From: Prevotella sp.
Lineage (GTDB): Bacteria; Bacteroidota; Bacteroidia; Bacteroidales; Bacteroidaceae
Direction: 5' to 3'
Assembly: GCA_017548605.1 (NCBI GenBank)
Contig: JAFYZT010000024.1
Coordinates: 1 to 33,649 of the forward strand
DNA: 33,649 bases
Below are positions 24,703 through 32,013 of this stretch, piece by piece; the stretch's first letter is position 1, and each line of letters begins with the position of its first letter. The position numbers and the translations under genes were made by a program. The notes under the pieces were generated by a model, which did not search any database, had not been told where the DNA came from, and saw only the letters and a list, made by a program, of their open reading frames with translations.

Positions 24703-25526
24703 GGGATGATGTCGGTGATGGTGAAGTGCCTCACGAAGCCGATGAGGAGCGAGTGGGTGTAGAAATGCTGTTTCAGGTTGTTCACCTCGGCTTGCTGGTA
24801 GTCGCCGAGATAGCCCACGCGCCAGGTGGTGCGCCAGAGGCGGAAGTCAACGGTGAGCATCTGCCGCAGCGAGGGGGCAGAGACAATGGTGGTCACCACG
24901 GCATTGTGGTCGTAGTGGCCGAGGGAGAATATCTCGTAGTAAGACTGCCCGTAGTTGGGGCTGAACATGATGCCCACCAGGGGCACCGACACTTCGTAGC
25001 GGAAGTTGAGTTTCGCCTTGCCCAGATGGGTGTGGTAGTGGGCGGCGAGCGACGGACCCAGTTGCAACGAGAAACGCGCCTGGGCAGGGTTGTTGGAGTT
25101 GCGGCTGTCGTAGAGGAATCCCAGGTTCAGGTCGCCCATCCATCCCGCCTGCAACAGCCATCGGTCGTCGGCGAGGTGCCAGTCGTGGCGGCGGGAGAGG
25201 TTAAGCGTGTAGAGACCCGACATCTGACTGCCGTCGCCCGAGCGGTCTTCGGTCATGGCGATGCTTCCGTGATGGGTGAGGTACGTGGTGAACCGTTTCC
25301 CGGTGTTGAGGCGGGCACTCTGCGAGATAAAGCGCAGTTCTGCGCCGGTGTATTCCTCGGGCGAGAGATAGGTGTCGAGGGTGCTGATATGTCCGATTCC
25401 CAACATCTGTACGTTCTCCACCTCACGGCTGGCAGAAGATTGTGCGCAGAGAGGTACTGTCCACCAGCATGCGAGAAAGAACATGAAGGCGGGAAGAACG
25501 TAGAGACGGGGTTTTTTAGAAATCAT
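24699..25526 (-). CDS. DUF3316-like secreted protein
   Basis: The frame is open to 25628, but the upstream part overlaps the end of parC. The Met at 25526 (MISKKPRLYVLPAFMFFLAC) starts a signal peptide, giving 275 residues and an 11-bp overlap with parC. The mature part, with LDTYLSPEEYTGAELRFISQ and many aromatic, alternating strands (WHLADDRWLLQAGWMGDLNL, RYEVSVPLVGIMFSPNYGQS), fits Bacteroidota DUF3316 proteins, thought to be outer-membrane barrels; recognition is from memory. It is translationally coupled to the S41 protease, which suggests joint action at the envelope. Confidence 0.65.
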   Translation of the reverse strand: MISKKPRLYVLPAFMFFLACWWTVPLCAQSSASREVENVQMLGIGHISTLDTYLSPEEYTGAELRFISQSARLNTGKRFTTYLTHHGSIAMTEDRSGDGSQMSGLYTLNLSRRHDWHLADDRWLLQAGWMGDLNLGFLYDSRNSNNPAQARFSLQLGPSLAAHYHTHLGKAKLNFRYEVSVPLVGIMFSPNYGQSYYEIFSLGHYDHNAVVTTIVSAPSLRQMLTVDFRLWRTTWRVGYLGDYQQAEVNNLKQHFYTHSLLIGFVRHFTITDIIP

Positions 25527-28305
25527 TATCGTCGAATAGGAACTGTTGGCCTGTAATCTCTGTGATGACCTGCTGTTCGCTCTTGCCGGCATCGGGGTCG
25601 AGGTTCTCGGGCTCCTCGGCCTCTTCACCGGTCTCGTCGGGTTCGGGGTCTGGGAAACGGGTGGGTTCCAGTTCCTCCACCGAGTCGATGTGCAGGGTGG
25701 TGATGCGCTTGCCGCGTGCCTTGAAGCCCTTCACGGCGATGAAGCTCTCGACGTCGACCTCCATCGGCTCGCGGCTGGCATCGGTGCCGCCGAAATGGAC
25801 GAGGATACGTGGGAAGGGCTGGTCGGTGAGCAGCAACTCGCGGTTCTCGGGGTTCTCGCCCAGATAGTTCTGGTGGCGTTTCGTGGCCTCCATCCTGAAT
25901 CGTTTCAGGTAGAGGAATCCCTGTTGCTCGGCATCGAGGAGCACGGCGCTCCATACCTTCTCGGGGTTCCATTTCTCCAGGATGCGGATGTTCGACTCGA
26001 AGTGGTTGTTCACGTCGAAGTTGGTGATGTAGAACTCTCCGCCCTCGAGCACCACGAGGATGTAGTCGCCCTCGTTGAACTCGCCCAGCAGGCGGCCGTG
26101 CTCGTCGTAGTTGAGGCGGTTGACGTCGGGGTCGTACCACACCTTGCGGCCGCCGAGGGTGCTGTGGCCGTGGCTCTTCAGCGCAATGCGGTGGATGGGG
26201 TTGCGGGTGAGCAGGTTGCCCTTGCTGCCGCGCCCTTTGATGAGCACCTCGGAGAAGTCTTTTTCGATGAAGATTTTCTTGAGTTTGGGATTGGGCTCGA
26301 GCGTCACCTTGATGACCTCGGCCTCGCCATTGGGGTTGCAGGTGAAGTAGACCACGCGTGAGCCGGGCGTGCCCTGCGTGAGGTCATACTCCTTGTCGCG
26401 TGCCAGGCTGGTCACGTTGAAGCGTTTTATCATGTAGCTGCCACGCTTGCCGTCACGGTAGACGACGTTGTAGATGGTGCGGGTGTCGTTCTTCTTGAAC
26501 ACCTGCACGTGGAGCACGTTCTTCCCCACGAAAATCTTCTCAGCCACCTTCACCACCTTGTACTTGCCGTCGCGGTAGAACACGATGATGTCGTCGATGT
26601 CGGAGCAGTTGCACACGAACTCGTCTTTCTTCAGACCCGTGCCGATGAAGCCGTCGGAACGGTTGATGTAGAGTTTCTGGTTGGCTTCCACCACCTTCGA
26701 CGCCACGATGGTGTCGAAGTTCTTGATTTCGGTGTGGCGGGGATGCTGGTCGCCGTATTTCTTGAGGATATACTCAAACCACTTCACGGTGTAGTCGACG
26801 AGGTGGGCGAGGTCGTAGTCAATCTGCTCGATTTCTCCCTTGATGCGGAGGATCAGCTCGTCGGCCTTGTCTTTGTTGAACTTCAGGATGCGTTGCATCT
26901 TGATTTCCATGAGTCGCAGGATATCGTCCTTGGTCACCTCGCGTATCATCTGTGGATAGAACGGGGTGAGGCGTTCGTCGACATAGGCACAGGCAGAGTC
27001 CATGTCGGGAGCGTTCTCGAACGGACGTCCCTTGTAGATGCGCTCCTCGATGAATATTTTCTCCAGGGAGGCAAAGTGGAGTTGTTCGAGCAACTCACCC
27101 TTGCGTATCTCCAGCTCACGCTGCAATAGGTATTTCGTGTGGTCGGCGGAGTGGCGCAGCAGGTCGCTCACGGTGATGAACATCGGCTTGTTGTCGACGA
27201 TGACGCAACAGTTGGGCGCGATGTTGATTTCGCAGTCGGTGAAGGCGTAGAGGGCATCGATGGTCTTGTCGGACGACACGCCGGGTGCCAGGTGCACGAG
27301 GATTTCGACGTTGGCGGCGGTATTGTCGTCTACCTTCTTCACCTTGATTTTGTTTTTCTCGATGGCCTTGAGGATGGAGTCGATGAGGGTAGACGTGGTC
27401 TTGCTGAAAGGTATCTCGCGGATGACCAGCGTCTTGGTGTCGAGTTTCTCGATTTTCGCGCGCACACGCAAGCCACCACCGCGCAGCCCGTCATTGTAGC
27501 GGCTCACGTCGATGGAACCGCCGGTGGGGAAGTCGGGGTAGAGCTTGAACTCCTCGCCCCGCAGGTAACTGATGGCGGCGTGGCAAATCTCGCAGAAGTT
27601 ATGGGGAAGGACCTTTGATGCCAGGCCTACGGCGATGCCCTCGGCTCCCTGAGCGAGGAGCAGGGGGAACTTCACGGGCAGGGCGATGGGCTCTTTGTTG
27701 CGCCCGTCGTAACTCAGTTGCCAGTCGGTGGTCTTGGGGTTGAAAACGGTGTCGAGGGCGAACTTCGAGAGACGTGCCTCGATATAACGGGGCGCGGCGG
27801 CACGGTCGCCGGTGAGGATGTTGCCCCAGTTGCCCTGGGTGTCGATGAGCAGGTCTTTCTGCCCGAGTTGCACGAGGGCTTCGCCGATGGAAGCATCGCC
27901 GTGGGGGTGGAACTGCATCGTGTGCCCCACGATGTTGGCTACCTTATTGTAGCGCCCGTCGTCCATGCGTTTCATCGAGTGGAGGATACGGCGCTGCACA
28001 GGTTTCAGACCGTCATCGATTTTCGGCACCGCGCGCTCCAGGATGACATACGAGGCATAGTCGAGAAACCAGTTCTGGTACATCCCACTGAGGTGGTGCA
28101 CGGCAGAGGCGTCGAAGCGGTTCACGGGACGGTAGTCGGAGTGTTGTTCCTCTGGCTCCTCGCCGTCCATCATCTCTTCTTCGGCCACATCGTTCTGGCT
28201 GGATGACTCACCCTCGCTGTTGTCAAGCACGGTGTCTTCTGAAGCACTTCCGTTTTCGAGGTTTTCTTCGTTTTCCAATATTTCGTCGTCTTTATGGTCG
28301 CTCAT
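25516..28305 (-). CDS. parC: DNA topoisomerase IV subunit A
   Basis: The product has 929 residues. A 60-residue acidic N-terminal extension (DHKDDEILENEENLENGSAS and more) precedes the breakage-reunion core. There are LDYASYVILERAVPKIDDGL (81-100), the quinolone-region motif HPHGDASIGEAL (133-144) and AAAPRYIEARLSKFA with the catalytic Tyr 174. A coiled-coil region and a C-terminal propeller (with KGRGSKGNLL in place of a classical gyrase box) follow, then an acidic tail. The weak box and the sequence around the active site favour the ParC type over GyrA; the enzyme decatenates daughter chromosomes with ParE, which is not in this window. It is expressed from two tandem promoters and is followed without gap by the DUF3316-like and S41 genes. 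Confidence 0.88.
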   Translation of the reverse strand: MSDHKDDEILENEENLENGSASEDTVLDNSEGESSSQNDVAEEEMMDGEEPEEQHSDYRPVNRFDASAVHHLSGMYQNWFLDYASYVILERAVPKIDDGLKPVQRRILHSMKRMDDGRYNKVANIVGHTMQFHPHGDASIGEALVQLGQKDLLIDTQGNWGNILTGDRAAAPRYIEARLSKFALDTVFNPKTTDWQLSYDGRNKEPIALPVKFPLLLAQGAEGIAVGLASKVLPHNFCEICHAAISYLRGEEFKLYPDFPTGGSIDVSRYNDGLRGGGLRVRAKIEKLDTKTLVIREIPFSKTTSTLIDSILKAIEKNKIKVKKVDDNTAANVEILVHLAPGVSSDKTIDALYAFTDCEINIAPNCCVIVDNKPMFITVSDLLRHSADHTKYLLQRELEIRKGELLEQLHFASLEKIFIEERIYKGRPFENAPDMDSACAYVDERLTPFYPQMIREVTKDDILRLMEIKMQRILKFNKDKADELILRIKGEIEQIDYDLAHLVDYTVKWFEYILKKYGDQHPRHTEIKNFDTIVASKVVEANQKLYINRSDGFIGTGLKKDEFVCNCSDIDDIIVFYRDGKYKVVKVAEKIFVGKNVLHVQVFKKNDTRTIYNVVYRDGKRGSYMIKRFNVTSLARDKEYDLTQGTPGSRVVYFTCNPNGEAEVIKVTLEPNPKLKKIFIEKDFSEVLIKGRGSKGNLLTRNPIHRIALKSHGHSTLGGRKVWYDPDVNRLNYDEHGRLLGEFNEGDYILVVLEGGEFYITNFDVNNHFESNIRILEKWNPEKVWSAVLLDAEQQGFLYLKRFRMEATKRHQNYLGENPENRELLLTDQPFPRILVHFGGTDASREPMEVDVESFIAVKGFKARGKRITTLHIDSVEELEPTRFPDPEPDETGEEAEEPENLDPDAGKSEQQVITEITGQQFLFDDNDF

Positions 28306-28374
28306 GTCTTTGTGTGTTATTCTATTCTGGATATATTTCTTCGTTTAGGGTAGTAAATGCGTCTTACCTTTGCG

Positions 28375-28405
28375 CAAAGGTAGTGAAAAACGAGAGCAGG
28401 ACAAA
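28375..28405 (-). promoter_or_regulatory. parC promoter, proximal
   Basis: On the reverse strand TTTG (28402-28405), 19 bp, TACCTTTG (28375-28382): both elements match the Bacteroidota consensus. Start of transcription would be near 28368, about 60 nt before the ATG. Confidence 0.7.
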
Positions 28406-28458
28406 ATGAACGGATTCATTTTTCATGCCGAGATGCATCCTACCTTCGTTATGAAAGA

Positions 28459-28490
28459 CAAAGGTAGTGAAAAAAAATGAGAAAAACAAA
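28459..28490 (-). promoter_or_regulatory. parC promoter, distal
   Basis: On the reverse strand TTTG (28487-28490), 20 bp, TACCTTTG (28459-28466). The -7 element is identical to the proximal copy and the flanking ACAAAGGTAGTGAAAAA is repeated, indicating a local promoter duplication. Confidence 0.65.
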
Positions 28491-28535
28491 AAGAGACGCA
28501 TTTTTCGGTTTCCTATAAAAATATGTGCGTTTTTC

Positions 28536-28567
28536 TTTGGCTTTTGCTTGAATTTTCGTTAACTTTG
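28536..28567 (+). promoter_or_regulatory. glyQS promoter
   Basis: TTTG (28536-28539), exactly 20 bp, TAACTTTG (28560-28567). Both elements match the consensus. Start would be near 28574, leaving a leader of about 200 nt. Confidence 0.7.
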
Positions 28568-28773
28568 CAGCGCGAAAGATTGTGTGCCCGTTTCTGCACC
28601 CTTGGTTGCCAAGTGGAATGCTTGAGGTGGGGGCATGACGTTCGTTTGATGAATGTCAATGTTTGTTGGCTGTTGGAAATGTATTTGTCAGCGTGCAGGA
28701 AACGGAGAATGAATGGATTTTACTGTGCGTCAATACTTTTCCATGGAGCCAAACGTAAACTTTTGAAAAGATA

Positions 28774-30315
28774 ATGGCACAAGAAGATGTATTCAAGAAA
28801 ATCGTAAGCCACTGCAAAGAGTATGGCTTCGTTTTCCCCAGTAGTGATATCTACGATGGACTGGCCGCTGTCTATGACTACGGACAGAATGGTGTGGAGT
28901 TGAAAAACAATATCAAGGAATATTGGTGGAAGAGCATGGTGCTGCTGCACGAGAATATCGTGGGCATCGACTCTGCCATCTTCATGCACCCCACCATTTG
29001 GAAGGCATCAGGGCATGTCGACGCATTCAACGACCCGCTCATCGACAACCGCGACTCGAAGAAGCGCTACCGTGCCGATGTGCTCATCGAGGACCAGATG
29101 GCCAAATACGACGAGAAAATCCAGAAGGAGGTTGAAAAGGCACGCAAGCGTTTCGGTGAGGCTTTCGACGAGCAGAAATTCCGCGAGACCAACCCCCGCG
29201 TGCTCGACAACATCGCCAAGCGCGACGCGCTGCATGAGCGCTACGCCAAGGCCATGCAGGGCCCCGACCTCGAGGAACTGAAGCAGATTATCCTCGACGA
29301 GGGAATCATCGACCCCATCAGCGGAACAAAGAATTGGACCGACGTGCGCCAGTTCAATCTCATGTTCTCCACCGAGATGGGTTCGGTGTCGGATGCCGCC
29401 AACAAGATTTACCTGCGTCCAGAGACAGCACAGGGTATCTTCGTCAACTACCTCAACGTACAGAAAACGGGACGCATGAAGATACCTTTCGGTATCGCAC
29501 AGATAGGAAAGGCTTTCCGCAATGAGATTGTGGCACGCCAGTTCATCTTCCGCATGAGGGAGTTTGAGCAGATGGAGATGCAGTTCTTCGTCAAACCGGG
29601 TACCGAACTGGAGTGGTTCCCGAAATGGAAGCAGATGCGTATGGCATGGCACCAGGCACTGGGATTTGGTGCCGAGAACTACCGTTTCCATGACCACGAC
29701 AAGCTGGCCCACTATGCCAATGCCGCTACAGATATCGAGTTCCGCATGCCGTTCGGCTTCAAGGAGGTGGAGGGTATCCACAGCCGCACCAACTTCGACC
29801 TCTCACAGCATGAGAAATACAGCGGTCGTTCCATCAAGTACTTCGACCCCCAAGACAACGTGAGTTATACACCGTTTGTCATCGAGACCTCTATCGGCGT
29901 AGACCGTATGTTCCTCTCGGTGATGTGCCACTCCTATCAGGAGGAGCAACTCGAGAACGGCGAGACCCGCGTGGTGCTCAGGCTGCCCGCGGCACTGGCT
30001 CCCGTGAAACTCGCAGTACTGCCCCTGGTACGCAAGGACGGTCTGCCAGAGAAAGCACGCGAGATTATCAACAACCTCAGGTTCCACTTCAACTGCCAGT
30101 ACGACGAGAAAGACACCATCGGCAAGCGCTACCGCAGGCAGGATGCCATCGGCACACCCTATTGCGTCACCGTGGACTACGACACGTTGAAAGACAATAC
30201 CGTCACGCTGCGCTTCCGCGACAGCATGGAACAGGAGCGTGTGAGCATCGACCAGCTCAACGCCATCATCGAGGACAAGGTGAGCATCGCCAGTCTGTTA
30301 AAGAAATTGCAATAA
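28774..30315 (+). CDS. glyQS: Glycine-tRNA ligase (homodimeric, class II)
   Basis: The product has 513 residues and charges tRNA-Gly in the cytoplasm. Landmarks are VSHCKEYGFVFPSSDIYDGL at the start, then YDYGQNGVELKNNIKEYWW and RPETAQGIFVNY, motif 2 (GKAFRNEI with FRMREFEQMEMQFF) and motif 3 (ETSIGVDRMFLSVM), followed by an anticodon-binding domain (KLAVLPLVRKDGLPEKA) and the GKRYRRQDAIGTPYCVTVD segment. The length and single-chain form fit the homodimeric type of eukaryotes and many bacteria, not the alpha2-beta2 type. Preceded by AAAAG 4-8 bases before the ATG. It is followed directly by the FKBP lipoprotein gene. Confidence 0.95.
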   Translation: MAQEDVFKKIVSHCKEYGFVFPSSDIYDGLAAVYDYGQNGVELKNNIKEYWWKSMVLLHENIVGIDSAIFMHPTIWKASGHVDAFNDPLIDNRDSKKRYRADVLIEDQMAKYDEKIQKEVEKARKRFGEAFDEQKFRETNPRVLDNIAKRDALHERYAKAMQGPDLEELKQIILDEGIIDPISGTKNWTDVRQFNLMFSTEMGSVSDAANKIYLRPETAQGIFVNYLNVQKTGRMKIPFGIAQIGKAFRNEIVARQFIFRMREFEQMEMQFFVKPGTELEWFPKWKQMRMAWHQALGFGAENYRFHDHDKLAHYANAATDIEFRMPFGFKEVEGIHSRTNFDLSQHEKYSGRSIKYFDPQDNVSYTPFVIETSIGVDRMFLSVMCHSYQEEQLENGETRVVLRLPAALAPVKLAVLPLVRKDGLPEKAREIINNLRFHFNCQYDEKDTIGKRYRRQDAIGTPYCVTVDYDTLKDNTVTLRFRDSMEQERVSIDQLNAIIEDKVSIASLLKKLQ

Positions 30316-30981
30316 ATGAATCCAAGACATCTCATAACGGTTGTGGGGGTATTCCTCTTGGCGCTATGCTTCGCTGCATGCAGCGAGACTGACGACAAGG
30401 TGGAGGAGTTCCCCAATTGGAAAAGCAAGAACGAGGCATACTTCTCCGCGAAATACAACACGGTGAAACAGGCCATACAGTCGGGCGACACGTCGTGGAA
30501 GATGTTCAAGACGTACGCAAAGGACGCGTCGAAAGAGGGCAACCCAACCGACTACATCCTCGTGAAGGTGATAGAAAACGGTACGGGCAGTGGATGCCCA
30601 CTCTTTACCGACACTGTGAGGGTGCATTACAGGGGACAGCTGCTTGCCTCCACGTCGTATGTCGACAGCAGTGATAGCGAACTGGGCTTGGTCTTCGGCA
30701 CATCATGGAGCGGTAATGAGTTCGACAAGACGAGTTTCGTTCCGTCGAAACTGGGTGTGGCCAACGTGGTCGACGGATTCTCCACCGCCCTGCAGCACAT
30801 GCATATCGGCGACCGCTGGAAGGTGTATATACCTTATCAACTGGCATATAAGGAGGAAGGCAACGACGCGATACCGGGCTATAGCACAGTGGTCTATGAC
30901 ATGTCGCTGGCTGCCTATTACCGGCCAGGAAAGTTAGTGCCCGACTGGGCTTCCGAAAACTGGCTGCTCTGGGAAGAATAA
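30316..30981 (+). CDS. FKBP-type peptidyl-prolyl isomerase, lipoprotein
   Basis: The product has 221 residues. Lipobox-like LCFAAC gives Cys 22, so the protein is probably a lipidated periplasmic foldase. The FKBP domain fills about residues 85-210: DTVRVHYRGQLLAS, NVVDGFSTALQHMHIGDRWK and VYIPYQLAYKEEGNDAIPG, with the final strand VVYDMSLAAYY. Many pocket residues are conserved (VHYRG, F-D, W-K-VYIPY, Y), but the substrate-binding Trp-like position and the flap are not typical. Its ATG directly follows the glyQS stop codon, so it is translated from the same mRNA. A terminator follows at 31018. Confidence 0.88.
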   Translation: MNPRHLITVVGVFLLALCFAACSETDDKVEEFPNWKSKNEAYFSAKYNTVKQAIQSGDTSWKMFKTYAKDASKEGNPTDYILVKVIENGTGSGCPLFTDTVRVHYRGQLLASTSYVDSSDSELGLVFGTSWSGNEFDKTSFVPSKLGVANVVDGFSTALQHMHIGDRWKVYIPYQLAYKEEGNDAIPGYSTVVYDMSLAAYYRPGKLVPDWASENWLLWEE

Positions 30982-31017
30982 TTTTTTCTAAGTTTATATA
31001 TAAGAATATGTGCGTCG

Positions 31018-31057
31018 ATCCCCATCTGCTCGAGAAGAGTAGTATGGGGATTTTTTT
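31018..31057 (+). terminator. Intrinsic terminator of the glyQS-FKBP operon
   Basis: ATCCCCAT (31018-31025) pairs with ATGGGGAT (31044-31051), an 8-bp perfect stem with an 18-nt loop, followed by seven T (31051-31057). This is the clearest terminator in the window. Confidence 0.85.
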
Positions 31058-31116
31058 GTAGGCCAGACCGAATGATAGAAGGGTAGAATTTCTTGAAGGG
31101 AATGGAAAGGAAGACT

Positions 31117-31220
31117 TTTTTGAAAGGAATGGAAAGGAAGTTAAAGTGAAGTTAAAGGGGAGTTAAAAGGGAGTTAAAGGGACATATGACTTGCGACTCA
31201 GTTCACTCAGCCCATTTCGT
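31117..31220. repeat. Second copy of the GAAGTTAAA repeat module
   Basis: GAAAGGAATGGAAAGGAAG, then about four imperfect GAAGTTAAAG-type units (31135-31181), then GGGACATATGACTTGCGACT and CAGCCCATT. Block order matches 22331-22408, with one more and less regular tandem units. It lies outside any gene here. Confidence 0.7.
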
Positions 31221-31228
31221 TCATTCAG

Positions 31229-31258
31229 CCCATTTTGCCCATTTTGCCCATTTCGCCC
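31229..31258. repeat. Short 9-bp tandem repeat (CCCATTTTG)
   Basis: CCCATTTTG, CCCATTTTG and CCCATTTCG are adjacent at 31229-31255, followed by CCC (31256-31258). Related CCCATTTCG occurs just upstream. It follows directly on the GAAGTTAAA module. The forward frame through it reads as a histidine/alanine/phenylalanine repeat and has no support as a gene. Confidence 0.7.
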
Positions 31259-31362
31259 ATCATTACCTCTATCTTCAATCGGGCGAAGCCCGGAATCAAA
31301 CCACATGCCATTTGATACATGTCAAGAAACATGCACTTTTTGGAGAAAAATGTGCAAATTTG

Positions 31363-31393
31363 TTGGCTGTGTGCGCAAACAGTAGTAATTTTG
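31363..31393 (+). promoter_or_regulatory. Promoter of the small-RNA/small-protein unit
   Basis: TAATTTTG (31386-31393) is a full match to the -7 consensus. TTGG (31363-31366) lies 19 bp upstream as a one-mismatch -33 element; TTTG at 31359-31362 would leave 23 bp. Start of transcription near 31399. Confidence 0.5.
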
Positions 31394-31669
31394 CATCGTC
31401 AAAAGGAACAAAGACCAGCATGATAAGTGAGATCAGCAAGGTATTAGATAAAGGTAAAAAGATGTAAATAAGGATAACAAAGATATAGGTCACAGGATAA
31501 AAGAATAGTGCTGAAATAGGTATTAAGAAAAAGATTGGTCAGGATAACAACAAGGAAAAAGTGACAAGAAAAGGATCAGCAAAATGATTCAAGATTGAAT
31601 TTCAGGTAACCGTTCACGCCGAGAGGTGACAGCGAATTGTTTAATTTAAAGTAAAGAAAGGGTAAAAAG

Positions 31670-31750
31670 ATGATTTCAACGATTGTATTGATTTTTTCAG
31701 TTTTGATTGCATCAGGATTCCTGTTCGAGAACACCATCGAGAAAAAATAA
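31670..31750 (+). CDS. 26-residue single-helix membrane peptide
   Basis: ATG at 31670-31672, preceded by AAAGGG 7-12 bases upstream, opens 26 codons to TAA at 31748-31750. The peptide begins MISTIVLIFSVLIASGFLFE and ends NTIEKK: one hydrophobic helix of about 17 residues and a charged C terminus, the layout of small regulatory membrane proteins and of type I toxin peptides. It lies in a self-contained promoter-terminator unit. No family is recognised; too short for routine gene calling. Confidence 0.5.
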   Translation: MISTIVLIFSVLIASGFLFENTIEKK

Positions 31751-31794
31751 CTCGGACAGATTTTATTGAGAAAACATGAGAAATAGATAGTACG

Positions 31795-31831
31795 CGGGTG
31801 GAGCCGAAAAAACGGTATCCACCCGTTTTTT
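31795..31831 (+). terminator. Intrinsic terminator of the small unit
   Basis: CGGGTGGA (31795-31802) pairs with TCCACCCG (31818-31825), followed by six T (31826-31831). Loop is 15 nt and A-rich. Confidence 0.8.
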
Positions 31832-31985
31832 GTATTTTCGCCGAAGGTACTCTCGCTCGGGAAAGAAAAAAAACGGAGTTTCTTTTGCTTTCCGCTCGCT
31901 TACTCGTACTTTGCCGCTTCGCGGCGAAGGTAGGAGGCACCTCGGCAATGGGAATAAAAACTTCGTTGTTTATTCCGCATTGCAC
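31832..31985. other. Hairpin-rich noncoding stretch left of the IS
   Basis: At least three stems: GGAAAG...CTTTCC around 31860-31897, CTTTGCCGC/GCGGCGAAG at about 31908-31929 with a TTC loop, and GCAATGGGAATAAA/TTTATTCCGCATTGC at 31945-31983 with one bulge. No open frame of interest. The IS1634 element begins two bases after the last stem. Confidence 0.55.
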
Positions 31986-32013
31986 TCCTGTTTTTCAGAA
32001 TGAGACACCCAAA

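Larger units (their letters stand above)
28306..28773. other. Divergent intergenic region between parC and glyQS
   Basis: 468 bp hold two tandem reverse promoters, one forward promoter and a forward leader of about 200 nt. The leader contains a 41-codon open frame (28648-28774, starting MNVNVCWLLEMYLSACRKRR) whose stop overlaps the glyQS ATG. No structured RNA is obvious; the leader is T-rich and shows no T-box-like signature that I can identify. Confidence 0.5.
31399..31831 (+). ncRNA. Candidate small RNA / small mRNA unit, about 430 nt
   Basis: The stretch runs from a promoter at 31363-31393 to an intrinsic terminator at 31795-31831 and contains no conventional gene. It holds a 15-codon frame starting MISEISKVLDKGKKM (31421-31468) and a purine-rich stretch with repeated GGATAACAA (31469-31600). 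A possible short stem around 31611-31640 (CGCC, GAGA loop, GGTG) and the 26-codon membrane peptide at 31670-31750 follow. Both frames start with MIS. The 5' part looks like an untranslated or regulatory leader. Function is unknown. Confidence 0.4.

Noticed and set aside
31186-31467. 93-codon forward frame through the CCCATTTTG repeat
   Set aside because: Composed of repeat-derived His/Ala/Phe units with no ribosome site or family; the tandem repeat explains it.
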